In this document: in pieces, positions 36,350-45,377 of the stretch
Position numbering within the stretch: position 1 is the stretch's first letter
Layout of the letters: every line of letters starts with the position of its first letter
Source of the DNA: Pseudomonas fluorescens
GTDB taxonomy: Bacteria > Pseudomonadota > Gammaproteobacteria > Pseudomonadales > Pseudomonadaceae
Direction of reading: 5' to 3'
DNA: 64,000 bases
NCBI RefSeq assembly: GCF_902498065.1
Contig: NZ_CABVIR010000005.1
Coordinates: forward strand, 62,001-126,000
The notes under the pieces: model-generated
The model's input: the letters and a program-made list of their open reading frames with translations, nothing else
The model's database searches: none
Told to the model about the DNA's origin: nothing
Program-made: the position numbers and the translations under genes

Positions 36350-37561
36350 TCATTGGGCCTGCCCGGCTCGACGAGAAACCATCGAGAAGGCGACCAGAGC
36401 GACCAGTGACAAAGCGCTACCCACCGCTGCAACAGCCAACCAGCTGGCATGTTCATAAAGCGAACTGGCCACCGAGGAGCCGATCGCACCGCCAATGAAG
36501 ATACTGATCATGTACAACGCATTCAGGCGGCCTCTGTTGGCGGTGCCCAGGGCGTAGACGGCACGTTGGCCAAGCACCATGTTCATCTGCACCGCAAAAT
36601 CCAGCGCAACACCGGTGACCGCCAAACCAATCACGCCGTAAAAGGGGTTGATGAAGGCTGGAAGGAAACTCACCACGCCCAGCACCATGGCCAACTGTGA
36701 GGCCCGTCGAGTGTGCCCTGCATCAGCGAGTCGACCGCTTATAGGCGCGGCGACTGCACCGATGGCGCCGACCAGAGAGAACATCGCAATCTGACTTTGC
36801 GTAAGGCCAAACTCACGACTCAACACCAGTGGCACGGCGGTCCAGAACAAACTGAACGCCGCAAACATCAGCCCTTGATAAAGCGCCCGCTGACGCAACA
36901 CGGGCTCGCGGCAAAACAGTTGTCCAAGGGACATCAGCAGTTGACCATACGACGCACGATGAGCCGGTTGCCATTTGGGCATGGTCATGCCGATCACGAT
37001 GGAGATGATGAGCATCAAGGCCGCAGCCCCGATGAACACAGCACGCCAGCCCAAATGATCCGCCACCAGGCTCGACAGCGGCCGCGCAAGCAGAATCCCC
37101 AGCAGCAAGCCTCCCATAATCCCGCCAACCACCCGGCCGCGAGACTCTTCCGGTGCCAGATGTGCGGCCAATGGAATAAGCATTTGCACGGAGACCGAGC
37201 TGAAACCGATGAGTGCCGATACGACAAGAAATACGCTCGGCTGCTTGGCTAAACCAGCGGCGACCAGACTGAAGATTGTGATCACGATCGTCGCGATCAT
37301 CAGTCGGCGGTTTTCGACCAGGTCCGCCAAGGGCACCAGGAAAAACAACCCGAGGGCATAACCAATCTGGGTCAGCGAAACAATAAAGCTCGCGCTGCCA
37401 TTCGACATGCCGATATCCGGGGCGATCAAGCTGATGATCGGTTGTGCGTAATAGATGTTGGCCACGATGGCACCGCAACAAAACGCAAACAGAAGCACCA
37501 GCCCTCTGGTCATTGAGGCTTTTTGTATCGTCGTTGCTGTACTACTTGTAGAAGCGCCCAT
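36350..37561 (-). CDS. MFS exporter, 12-helix drug/metabolite type
   Basis: A 403-residue major facilitator with about 12 membrane helices. The early segment NIYYAQPIISLIAPDIG and the loop motif LADLVENRRLM are typical of YdhP/AraJ-like exporters. The ATG at 37561 follows AGGAG by 8 bases. It heads an operon with LysR paralogue 3, and two operator-like sites lie 112-140 and 244-269 bases upstream. It may export a toxic intermediate of the pathway. Confidence 0.85.
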   Translation of the reverse strand: MGASTSSTATTIQKASMTRGLVLLFAFCCGAIVANIYYAQPIISLIAPDIGMSNGSASFIVSLTQIGYALGLFFLVPLADLVENRRLMIATIVITIFSLVAAGLAKQPSVFLVVSALIGFSSVSVQMLIPLAAHLAPEESRGRVVGGIMGGLLLGILLARPLSSLVADHLGWRAVFIGAAALMLIISIVIGMTMPKWQPAHRASYGQLLMSLGQLFCREPVLRQRALYQGLMFAAFSLFWTAVPLVLSREFGLTQSQIAMFSLVGAIGAVAAPISGRLADAGHTRRASQLAMVLGVVSFLPAFINPFYGVIGLAVTGVALDFAVQMNMVLGQRAVYALGTANRGRLNALYMISIFIGGAIGSSVASSLYEHASWLAVAAVGSALSLVALVAFSMVSRRAGQAQ

Positions 37562-37672
37562 TCCATAAACTCCTGAGATTCGACGGCGGTGGCTCTCCAA
37601 GAGAGGTCACTCGCATTGATGTTTTCAGGTCAACAAAATAGGCGGCACTCCCCCTCCAGAGAATATGGGCAG

Positions 37673-37701
37673 GACGCAACGTCATGTTGCGTCTTGCGCA
37701 A
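37673..37701. promoter_or_regulatory. Overlapping palindromes with TTGCG-N5-CGCAA upstream of the MFS/LysR3 operon
   Basis: TTGCG-TCTTG-CGCAA (37687-37701) repeats the pattern at 24718. It overlaps a second perfect repeat GACGCAAC-N5-GTTGCGTC (37673-37693). The arrangement of adjacent half-sites fits LysR binding. Confidence 0.6.
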
Positions 37702-37804
37702 AAGACATCGGGCCTGGTCAACGTCCCCTTCTTGAGTCAATGACGCGACAGGTACTTCCACCGCCTTTTACCGACCATCGACAAGCCGTTCGGGATGAGC
37801 GTAG

Positions 37805-37830
37805 ACTACTATTGATCGATCGATCATTAA
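37805..37830. promoter_or_regulatory. 26-bp element shared with 20485-20510 (TGATCGATCGAT core)
   Basis: ACTACT, ATTG, ATCGATCGATCA, T, TAA: 23 of 26 positions agree with the site upstream of LysR paralogue 1. It lies in the 425-base gap 37562-37986 between the divergent MFS and chemoreceptor genes; apart from this and the site at 37673 I see nothing else there. Confidence 0.5.
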
Positions 37831-37986
37831 TAGTTTTTTTGACGGCAAGAGACCTTCAGTCTCTCCAGACTCAACCGTTTCAACCAAAAAACCCCCTTCC
37901 TTTTATGCGATGTCGAGCCAGCCTTGGCCGAGATAAAAACGGGTGGATCAAAATAAAATCTCTTGAGTGAGGTGAAACTCATCGTG

Positions 37987-39663
37987 ATGTTAAGTCTTCG
38001 CAGCAAAGTCATTCTTCTGACGATCATCCCTGGCCTTTTGCTGGCTGCAGTGATCAGCGGTATCACCTTTGGGGTTTTGCAAAAGCTGGCATCCGAGGAG
38101 GTCGAGCAGACGCGCGACCTCTTGATCAATGAGCGAAAAACTTCGCTCGAGCACTATATGGAAATTGCCCAGGCCTCGATTCAGCCGATCTACGACGCTT
38201 CCAAAAATGGGGATTCCAACGCTCGGGATCAGGCCGTGAAGATTCTGCGTACGCTGAGTTTCGATAAACAAAACTACTTTTACGGCTATGACTCTTCGTC
38301 TGTTCGAGTGTTCTCCGCCAATCTGAACACCGATATCGGCAAGAGCTTTGTCGATAGCAAAGATGCCAACGGCGTATACGTCATTCGCGGGCTGGTTGAC
38401 GCGGCCAGGACGGGCACTCATTTTTTCCGCTATCACTGGCAAACACCCAACAGCCCACAACCTACTCCCAAGCTTGGTTACACCGTTTACCTGGATAAGT
38501 GGGACCTGATCGTGGGCACCCAAGTGAACCTGGACGATCTTGAAGTTCAGGTGCAGGCCATTGCCAGTGAGCGCTATGAGCGAATCGGCCAGTACACCGC
38601 TTACATCCTTTTCCTCGCCGTTTGCGGGCTGCTACTCGTGGCGCTGGTTGGCATTTGGCTAGGCAACAGCATTGTGAAACCTGTGCTGGCCATCAGGAAA
38701 AATCTGGACGACATCGCCGCTGGAGATGGCGACCTCACACACCGCTTGCCCGTTTCGAGCAACGATGAGCTGGGCGATCTGGCTCACTCGTTCAACTTGT
38801 TTGTGGAAAAAATTCATAGCCTTGTGCGGCAGATCGCCGAGATGACTGGACAATTGACATCACTGGTCGAAGAGATGTCGGCGCAGGCACAACGGTCAGA
38901 GCTGGCCATGGATCGTCAGCGCCACGAGACGGATCAAGTGGCGACAGCTATTCATGAAATGTCCACGGCCGCGCAACAGGTTTCAGTCAGTGCCCAAGGT
39001 GCTTCGCAAGCAGCACGAGAAACCAGCGATGTCGGTGGGCAGGCAAGAGATGTCGTTAACAAGAGCATCGAAAGCATTCATTCTTTGATTGAGGAAATTG
39101 GACAAAGTAGTTCGTCTCTGGACAGCCTGAACAAGGATGTGCAGCTGATTGCCGGTGTGGTTGACGTCATTCGTTCTATCGCGGAGCAAACCAATCTATT
39201 GGCTTTGAACGCCGCCATTGAAGCAGCACGGGCCGGCGATGCAGGTCGTGGATTTGCGGTGGTCGCTGACGAAGTTCGAGCATTGGCCAGCCGTACGCAA
39301 AAGAGCACACAGGAAATCCATGGGATGATCAGTCTGCTTCAAAAAGGCACTCAAGACGCCATGATCACGATGGGCCGCTCCAGCGAAACAGGCCGAACAA
39401 CAGGAGAGCTGGCAAACCAGGCGGGATTGTCGCTGGATGCCATCAGCCAACTGATTTATACAATTAACGACATGAACGCTCAGATCGCCAGCGCTTCCGA
39501 AGAGCAGACCGCCGTGGCCGAGGAGGTAAACCGCAGCATGACTCACATCTCCCAGGCGGCTGATATGGTCGCCGGAGGCGCCAGAAATGGTGCGCAAACC
39601 TCCAGAAGTCTCACTGAACTGGGTAATCGTTTAGGTCGTTTGGTTGGCCAGTTTCGGATCTAG
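37987..39663 (+). CDS. Methyl-accepting chemotaxis protein with a Cache sensor domain
   Basis: A 558-residue chemoreceptor. An N-terminal membrane helix (about residues 8-30) is followed by a periplasmic single-Cache domain (NYFYGYDSSSVRVFSANLN, GYTVYLDKWDLIVGTQVNL), a second membrane helix, a HAMP domain (GNSIVKPVLAIRKNLDDI) and the signalling domain with hairpin tip IRSIAEQTNLLALNAAIEAA. The Cache_2 type often senses small organic acids. The ATG at 37987 starts the membrane helix cleanly; a TTG at 37963 is possible. It diverges from the MFS operon and might sense the compound handled by the island (inference). Confidence 0.9.
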   Translation: MLSLRSKVILLTIIPGLLLAAVISGITFGVLQKLASEEVEQTRDLLINERKTSLEHYMEIAQASIQPIYDASKNGDSNARDQAVKILRTLSFDKQNYFYGYDSSSVRVFSANLNTDIGKSFVDSKDANGVYVIRGLVDAARTGTHFFRYHWQTPNSPQPTPKLGYTVYLDKWDLIVGTQVNLDDLEVQVQAIASERYERIGQYTAYILFLAVCGLLLVALVGIWLGNSIVKPVLAIRKNLDDIAAGDGDLTHRLPVSSNDELGDLAHSFNLFVEKIHSLVRQIAEMTGQLTSLVEEMSAQAQRSELAMDRQRHETDQVATAIHEMSTAAQQVSVSAQGASQAARETSDVGGQARDVVNKSIESIHSLIEEIGQSSSSLDSLNKDVQLIAGVVDVIRSIAEQTNLLALNAAIEAARAGDAGRGFAVVADEVRALASRTQKSTQEIHGMISLLQKGTQDAMITMGRSSETGRTTGELANQAGLSLDAISQLIYTINDMNAQIASASEEQTAVAEEVNRSMTHISQAADMVAGGARNGAQTSRSLTELGNRLGRLVGQFRI

Positions 39664-39702
39664 CAGTCAGCCACCGCATCCGCCCGCCCACAGGAAGTCA
39701 CT

Positions 39703-40929
39703 ATGCGTAAGGATTACCTGGCTTTTTTTATCTCGTTGTTTCTATCGCGGCTGGCAGATCAACTTCTGCTGTTCATCGTGCCGCTGGTGGTGTTCCAGAG
39801 CACCAACAGTGCGTCCTGGGCCGGGCTGGCGTTTTTCGTAGAATCACTGCCACGCTTTCTTGCGTTTCCGTTGTGCGGAGCCCTGTGCGACAAGTTTTCG
39901 CCCATCAGAATCCTGCACATCAGCCAGGTCTACCGCGCACTACTCTGTTTGCTGGCGGTGGCGCTTTACGGAATTTTCGGCGGCATCGCCTGGCTGGTGG
40001 TGTTGTCGGCGCTTTGCGGAGTGCTGACTACCCAGGGCATCATGGCCCGCGAGGTGCTGATGCCATATGTTTTCCAGCACTACAGCTACACCAAGACCCT
40101 CTCCTACTCGCAGATCGCCGACCAGACCGGACTGGTCCTCGGGCCGTTGGTGGCGGCGCTGCTGCTGGAAGTATGGGCCTGGCACTGGGTGGTGCTGTGC
40201 GTCGCCGGGCTGTTCGTGCTGGCCGACCTGAGCATGCTGGTGTGGCAACGCTTCAGCCGCATCACCCTTGAGGTGTTCGAACAGCATGAGGACATCTGGC
40301 TACAACCTCTGCGTATCGCCTTCGGGCATATCCGCGAGCTGGCGGAGCTGAAAAAAATCATCATCCTGGCCGTTGGGGTCAACCTGATCGTCGGGGTCAC
40401 CCTGGCCACCTCGGCGGCCATGGTGATCGGCCAGTTCAGTGCGGGCAAGGACACCTACGCCGGGCTGCAGGCGGCCAGCGCGGTGACTACCATCGTGATC
40501 CTGTTCTTCCTCGCCCGGGTGGTGCTGCCCCTTCGGGTGCTGGGTGGTGTGGCTTACACGATGATTGCCGCGGGCGCCTTCATCAGCGCCCTGAGCCCTG
40601 CCATGGCCAGTTATGTGCTGGGGTTCCTCCTGATCGTCGGCTTCGACAAGATGTTCAACGTCTACATTCGCAGTATCCGCCAGCGGGTGATTCCCCCCCA
40701 GGACTTCGGCAAAACCGTGGGCGTGATCACCTTGCTCAATAACCTTTCGCAGCCCCTGGCCGGCTTGCTGGTGGCGCTACTGGCCGCGCCTTTGGGCACA
40801 CAACGAGTGATCCTGATTCTGGCCGTGCTGACCACGCTACTGGGCGCAGCGGCCCTATGGTGGTTTTCCAATGTACGCAAGCCCCTCGCAACCTCGATCC
40901 TCAAGGCCGACCAGGAGGCAGGCAATTGA
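39703..40929 (+). CDS. MFS transporter, EntS-like
   Basis: A 408-residue major facilitator with about 12 helices and an early LSRLADQLLLFIVPL segment like siderophore and small-molecule exporters of the EntS group. It starts 39 bases after the chemoreceptor with CACAGGAAG before the ATG. Codon usage is more GC-rich than the flanking catalytic island. Its substrate is unknown. Confidence 0.82.
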   Translation: MRKDYLAFFISLFLSRLADQLLLFIVPLVVFQSTNSASWAGLAFFVESLPRFLAFPLCGALCDKFSPIRILHISQVYRALLCLLAVALYGIFGGIAWLVVLSALCGVLTTQGIMAREVLMPYVFQHYSYTKTLSYSQIADQTGLVLGPLVAALLLEVWAWHWVVLCVAGLFVLADLSMLVWQRFSRITLEVFEQHEDIWLQPLRIAFGHIRELAELKKIIILAVGVNLIVGVTLATSAAMVIGQFSAGKDTYAGLQAASAVTTIVILFFLARVVLPLRVLGGVAYTMIAAGAFISALSPAMASYVLGFLLIVGFDKMFNVYIRSIRQRVIPPQDFGKTVGVITLLNNLSQPLAGLLVALLAAPLGTQRVILILAVLTTLLGAAALWWFSNVRKPLATSILKADQEAGN

Positions 40930-41045
40930 ACGTGGAGCCGCAAAGGTTCCGCTGTTTTGCGTCTCGCCACTCTCAGAAGAATGAAGTCGCTCAGAGGAGG
41001 TTTTGCGCACGTCCTCTCCTGAATTCGCGATATCACAAAAAAACT

Positions 41046-42611
41046 CTAATATAGGTTCTCAAGATCTTTAGATTGGGTTTGTACGCGATTACGACCGCTT
41101 TTTTTGGCCATATAAAGGAGTTCATCAGCCTTCTTTAAGGTATCGGAAAAATTACGATCATAGTCCTTGCACCAAGACGCAACCCCTAAAGAAATTGTCA
41201 CAGGCGTACAGGGGCTCATAGATGTCTTTTCAACTGCAGAACGAATCCTTTCAGCAAGCGCTGCCGCGGCATAAATGGGTCTGTGCGGCAGCACTACAAC
41301 GAATTCCTCACCCCCAACCCTAAAAACGACATCTCCTTTTCTCGTTTGATTTTCAAGGACTTGAGCAAGTCGTCGCAAGACCATGTCACCGACATCATGG
41401 CCGAACGTATCGTTGACCATTTTGAAGCGGTCTATGTCCACAGCTATAACGGAGAATCCTTCACTCTCTTGCTCCAAGCGAGAGAGAATCTCAACAAGGC
41501 CTCTACGATTTGCGAGATTGGTCAACGGATCCCTATAGGCCTGATCGTTGAGTATGGACAGCTTTTGATCGACAAGGCTGATTCCTGTAAGAAGCGCCCT
41601 CCTGAGACGCGAAGCCTCCAAATACCAACCATTCGTTTCTTTGATGAGAAGTATGCTCTTTTCTTCTCCAAGCTGTTTGGCTCCGTCAGCCAGCTGGCGC
41701 AAAGGGCGACTGATCCTCGACGCCCCCCAAGCTGTGAAAAAAACCCCAGCTAATCCAAGAGGTAAAATTCCCCAAGCGATGGATTGGAAAAGGTTTTTCA
41801 TCATATCGTCCGCGACCTGCAGCGGTTGCTCTAAAATGACGCCCCACGCTGTGTTTGGCACAGATGCATAACTTAGAAGTGCCTCATCCCCCGCCGAGTT
41901 CTTCACAACCACCGACCCGCCTTCACGATGGAGAAGAGCCTGCAGAACAGTGTCTTTCTCGACCCTCCTACTCAAGCTGATATCGTTGGGTTGATAGAGG
42001 TAATTACCCTTCCCGTCAATTAAATAGAGAGAGGCTCCATTAATGAAGCTATGTTCACTAAGCAATCTATAAAAAAAATTATCTGCTTTAAGGTGAATGG
42101 TGGCTACCAAGACACCCGCCTTATCTTCATCGCTGCTCCTCACCGGCACCGAAATATAAACAATAAGATTCCCCATCAACGATAAAAACGCCGAACTTGT
42201 ATGTTCAGTCTCGTTCAATACTGGTTGCCAGGTAAGTAGTACTTTGCCGGTTAAGCGTTCACTATATGGCAAAGAGTTTGAGATACGTCCGTGCACGTCG
42301 GCAACGACAATGCTATTGAACGTCGAGTCTTGATGGAGTAAACGGTCCATTTCATGGTTAAGATCGCCACCTTTTCCAATCATTTGAGCGCTGTATCTAA
42401 GTCTTGCGAAGCTATCTTGCAAAACTCCGTTTAACGCTTCCGAAATTTTTCGCGCGTATGCTTCATTACCTTCGAGCGAACTCCGAATAACCGCCTCTCG
42501 ATACGTATGATAAGCAACAGTCAGGCTCGCCACGAGCGTACTCAAAGCGGCCGTGATTGTGAGCATGAAAATGAGGTTGCGCAGCGTCACGGCTGGCAGA
42601 TTCTGCGGCAT
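41046..42611 (-). CDS. Diguanylate cyclase with a periplasmic Cache sensor (GGDEF)
   Basis: A 521-residue membrane enzyme making c-di-GMP. Parts in order: N-terminal membrane helix, dCache-type periplasmic domain (about residues 40-270), second membrane helix (about 285-305), HAMP-like linker, and a GGDEF domain at the C-terminus with the active motif GGEEF and an upstream inhibitory site RKGD at the correct 5-residue spacing. The frame is intact. It has lower GC content than its neighbours, suggesting a different origin. Confidence 0.9.
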   Translation of the reverse strand: MPQNLPAVTLRNLIFMLTITAALSTLVASLTVAYHTYREAVIRSSLEGNEAYARKISEALNGVLQDSFARLRYSAQMIGKGGDLNHEMDRLLHQDSTFNSIVVADVHGRISNSLPYSERLTGKVLLTWQPVLNETEHTSSAFLSLMGNLIVYISVPVRSSDEDKAGVLVATIHLKADNFFYRLLSEHSFINGASLYLIDGKGNYLYQPNDISLSRRVEKDTVLQALLHREGGSVVVKNSAGDEALLSYASVPNTAWGVILEQPLQVADDMMKNLFQSIAWGILPLGLAGVFFTAWGASRISRPLRQLADGAKQLGEEKSILLIKETNGWYLEASRLRRALLTGISLVDQKLSILNDQAYRDPLTNLANRRGLVEILSRLEQESEGFSVIAVDIDRFKMVNDTFGHDVGDMVLRRLAQVLENQTRKGDVVFRVGGEEFVVVLPHRPIYAAAALAERIRSAVEKTSMSPCTPVTISLGVASWCKDYDRNFSDTLKKADELLYMAKKSGRNRVQTQSKDLENLY

Positions 42612-42676
42612 AACTAAGCCCTCCGAAGTGGACGCAGACGCCGCTAAAAGGATAAAAAAATGCGCGAAGGATCCAT

Positions 42677-42940
42677 CTAGCGATCAGCAACTCCGTAGCT
42701 TGCATTATGCTCATCAGGCTCGGCAGCGCGCAGAAGGCGACAGTGATGATAACATAAAGCCATCACGAACCGCATGGACATTTCAATCGAAAACCCGCTG
42801 GGAAATGTTGAAGGTGCCCGCGAGGGCAATCCAAGGCTGTCGAGCAGGTCGTCCATGACCCATTCTTCCGTGCTATCTGGCCGCACCGGGCAATCATCGC
42901 GATCAACAACTGGTTTGAATGGATGGATGAGCGATGCCAG
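42677..42940 (-). pseudogene. Fragment of an unidentified, probably phage, gene
   Basis: An open stretch encoding PFKPVVDRDDCPVRPDST and SIEMSMRFVMALCYHHC lies directly after the tape-measure fragment. I do not recognise the family. It has no start signal of its own and joins the tail fragment abruptly, so it looks like debris left by a deletion. Confidence 0.4.
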
Positions 42941-43178
42941 AAAAGCTTTCTCCTGCAATCTTGCCATTGCCGGCCAGCAGTGCGAGAACATCGGCGGCTT
43001 GCCCGGTTGTGCCCACAGTTGCGCCGACTTGCCGGGCCATTACACCCAACTGTTCCGCGCTCACTCCCGCATAATTGCCAGTCAGAATCAGGCCCTTGCT
43101 GTACGCGCCTTGCTCCTCACTGCCCTTGTAAAAAGCGTATGCCAATGCACCCACAGCAGCGGTTGCTAGCCGCAGCAT
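42903..43178 (-). pseudogene. Phage tail tape-measure protein fragment
   Basis: About 80 codons of a lambda-gpH-like tail tape-measure protein: ALAYAFYKGSEEQGAYSKG, then LTGNYAGVSAEQLGVMARQV. Full-length proteins are many times longer; this piece has neither end. It is cut at its start by the IS element and at its end by the unidentified fragment. It is a prophage remnant. Confidence 0.65.
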
Positions 43179-43179
43179 C

Positions 43180-43852
43180 GTGTCGATGATGCAGGAAGAC
43201 GGCGAGCAAATTGGGCGGTTCAAGGTGCGATGCCTGATGCGGGAACTGGAGTTGGTCAGCAAACAACCTGGATCACATGCCTACAAACAAGCGACGGTTG
43301 AGTGGCCTGACATTCCGAACATCTTGAATCGAGAGTTTGATGTGCCGGCGCCGAATCAGGTCTGGTGTGGCGACATCACCTACATCTGGGCTCAAGGGAA
43401 ATGGCATTACCTGGCTGTCGTTATGGATCTTTACGCGAGCCGAGTGGTGGGCTGGGCGCTGTCGAACAAGCCGGATGCGGATCTTGGTCATCAAGGCGTT
43501 GGACATGGCTTACGAACAGCGTGGCAGGCCTCAAGGACTTCTGTTTCACTCGGATCAGGGCTCGCAATATGGCAGCCGCCTGTTTCGCCAACGGCTCTGG
43601 CGTTACCGCATGCGCCAAAGCATGAGCCGTCGTGGGAACTGTTGGGACAATGCGGCGATGGAGCGTGTGTTCCGCAGCTTGAAAACTGAAGGGATACCGA
43701 CTGTGGGCTACATGACAGCTCAAGAAGCGCACCGCGACATCAGTTATTACCTGATGCATCGGTACAACTGGATTAGACCGCATCAGTTCAATAATGGGCT
43801 GGCCCCGGCTCAGGCCGAGAAAAAACTTAACGTCGTGTCCGGGATTAGTTGA
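43180..43852 (+). pseudogene. IS3-type transposase OrfB, truncated and frameshifted
   Basis: The DDE transposase is readable in two frames. The first (to about 43485) holds VWCGDITYI with the first catalytic Asp; the second (from about 43485 to 43852) holds FHSDQGSQY with the second Asp and NAAMERVFRSLKTE with the Glu. One extra T near 43485 (GGATCTTGG) breaks the frame. The N-terminal part of OrfB is absent. Confidence 0.82.
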
Positions 43853-43860
43853 CCACTACA
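43190..43860 (+). mobile_element. IS3-family element, left end lost
   Basis: The right end is intact: the sequence finishes with a TGTAGTGGTCAACTAA-type inverted repeat (minus-strand reading) at 43860. No matching left repeat is visible near 43190, where phage sequence begins. OrfA and the front of orfB are missing, so it cannot move on its own. Confidence 0.75.
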
Positions 43861-43861
43861 G

Positions 43862-44004
43862 TGCTGGTGCGGTTTTGACCCAAGCTGCTGACTTCAGCTA
43901 ACCCTTAGGCAGTCTGTGAAGACACGCATAAGACCATCGATTACCAAGTATTCGGGTAGGTCACTGATTTCCGGTAGCCTGGGTCAAAACTGCATCAGCG
44001 CCAA
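43862..44004 (+). repeat. MITE-like 143-bp repeat, copy 1
   Basis: Terminal inverted repeats of about 24 bp (GTTTTGACCCA core) flank a non-coding middle. Copy 2 at 46316 has the same length and about 90 percent identity in the same orientation. It abuts the right end of the IS3 element. No transposase is inside, so it is probably a non-autonomous element. Confidence 0.8.
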
Positions 44005-44017
44005 CATCTCTGACTCA

Positions 44018-44992
44018 TCATTGTTCTCCCGTAACCCGTGTTTTGCTCTTCGTCAAAGCCAGGCTCAACAGGACCGAAATCAAGATGATGCCGCCGACTG
44101 TGGACAGCGACCATTGGATCGGCACGTGCCACCACGGCGCGACCAGCATCTTGCCGCCGATGAACACCAGTACGATGGCCAGGCCATATTTGAGCAAGTG
44201 AAAGCGGTCGGCCATGTCGGCAAGCAGAAAATACAGTGCGCGCAGGCCCATGATGGCGAAGATGTTGGAGGTGAACACGATGAAGGGGTCGGTGGTGACG
44301 GCGAAGATAGCCGGGATGCTATCGACCGCGAACACCAGGTCGCTGGCCTCGATCAGTACCAGCACCAGGAACATCGGTGTCGCCCAGCGCAGGCCGTTCT
44401 GGCGCACGAAGAAGCGCTCGCCGTGAAAGCCGTCGGTGATGCGAAGATGGCTACGCAGCCAGCGCAACAAAGGGTTCTTTTCGAGGTCTGGCTGCTGGTT
44501 GGCGAAGATCAGCATCTTGATGCCGGTGATGACGAGGAAAGCGCCAAAGATATAGAGCAGCCAGGCGAACTCCTGCACCAGCCAGACACCGGCGAAAATC
44601 ATGCCGGCGCGCATGATGATGGCGCCGAGCACGCCGTAGAGCAGGACGCGGCGCTGCAACTCTGGTGGCACGGCGAAGTAGCCGAAGATCATCACGAAAA
44701 CGAACATGTTGTCGATCGACAGCGACTGCTCGATCAGGTAGCCCGTCAGGAATTCGAGCGTTGTGCGCAGGGCGACTTCGGCGCCGAACATGCTGCGCAG
44801 ATACCACCAAAGCAGGAGGGCGAAGATTAACGCCAAACTCGTCCAGGCGGTGACCCAGGCCAGCGCCTCGCGCACCGAAACACGATGCGCCTTGCGCCCA
44901 CCGAAGACGAACAGATCGAGCGCCAGCATAGCAAGGACGAACACGATGAAGGCGGCCCACATCCAGGGTTGGCCGACGCTGAAGGCGGTCAT
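44018..44992 (-). CDS. TerC-family integral membrane protein (Alx-like)
   Basis: A 324-residue protein with about nine membrane helices. The TerC signature EQSLSIDNMFVFVMIFGYF and the second acidic motif IEASDLVFAVDSIPAIFAVT are intact; such proteins are linked to metal (manganese, tellurium) efflux. GGAG lies 7 bases upstream of the ATG. It is bracketed by two MITE-like copies with the Usp gene, suggesting acquisition as a block. No yybP-ykoY riboswitch was recognised upstream. Confidence 0.9.
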   Translation of the reverse strand: MTAFSVGQPWMWAAFIVFVLAMLALDLFVFGGRKAHRVSVREALAWVTAWTSLALIFALLLWWYLRSMFGAEVALRTTLEFLTGYLIEQSLSIDNMFVFVMIFGYFAVPPELQRRVLLYGVLGAIIMRAGMIFAGVWLVQEFAWLLYIFGAFLVITGIKMLIFANQQPDLEKNPLLRWLRSHLRITDGFHGERFFVRQNGLRWATPMFLVLVLIEASDLVFAVDSIPAIFAVTTDPFIVFTSNIFAIMGLRALYFLLADMADRFHLLKYGLAIVLVFIGGKMLVAPWWHVPIQWSLSTVGGIILISVLLSLALTKSKTRVTGEQ

Positions 44993-45067
44993 TTACTGTC
45001 TCCGCATGAAGCAGCAATAGGCTGGAGGAGTCATGCTAACGAGCCTGTTACATCAACAAAAATCGTT

Positions 45068-45082
45068 TATTCGTTGCGAATA
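45068..45082. promoter_or_regulatory. Palindrome in the terC/usp divergent region
   Basis: TATTCG-TTG-CGAATA, a perfect 6-bp inverted repeat about 75 bases upstream of terC. The gap 44993-45377 holds no gene I can support. The role is unknown. Confidence 0.3.
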
Positions 45083-45377
45083 GTTCGTTTTTTACGAAGT
45101 ATTGATTCAGGTGCTCAACTACCGGTAGTCGCATGGTTCTGCTTCGTGGTTAAGGCGGGTGGCATGGCGCGCCGTTCCAGCAGTCCCGTCCCCGCTAGAT
45201 CGTGATGAAAAGGTCTGTTACCTCCTTCGACAGGCTTGGCAACTGGTAAGCCGGTGATGCAGGCGTATATTGATAGTGTCGATCCAGGTAGTTGAGGCGA
45301 TTTAAGATCGCCAATGGTGGGACAAGCGAGAGAGCTGGGGGCGCTAGCGGATAACCCAGAACGTTTGGAGGTGTCAC

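Noticed and set aside
44993..45377. Possible yybP-ykoY manganese riboswitch upstream of terC
   Set aside because: I could not find the conserved core of the motif; only a small palindrome is visible.
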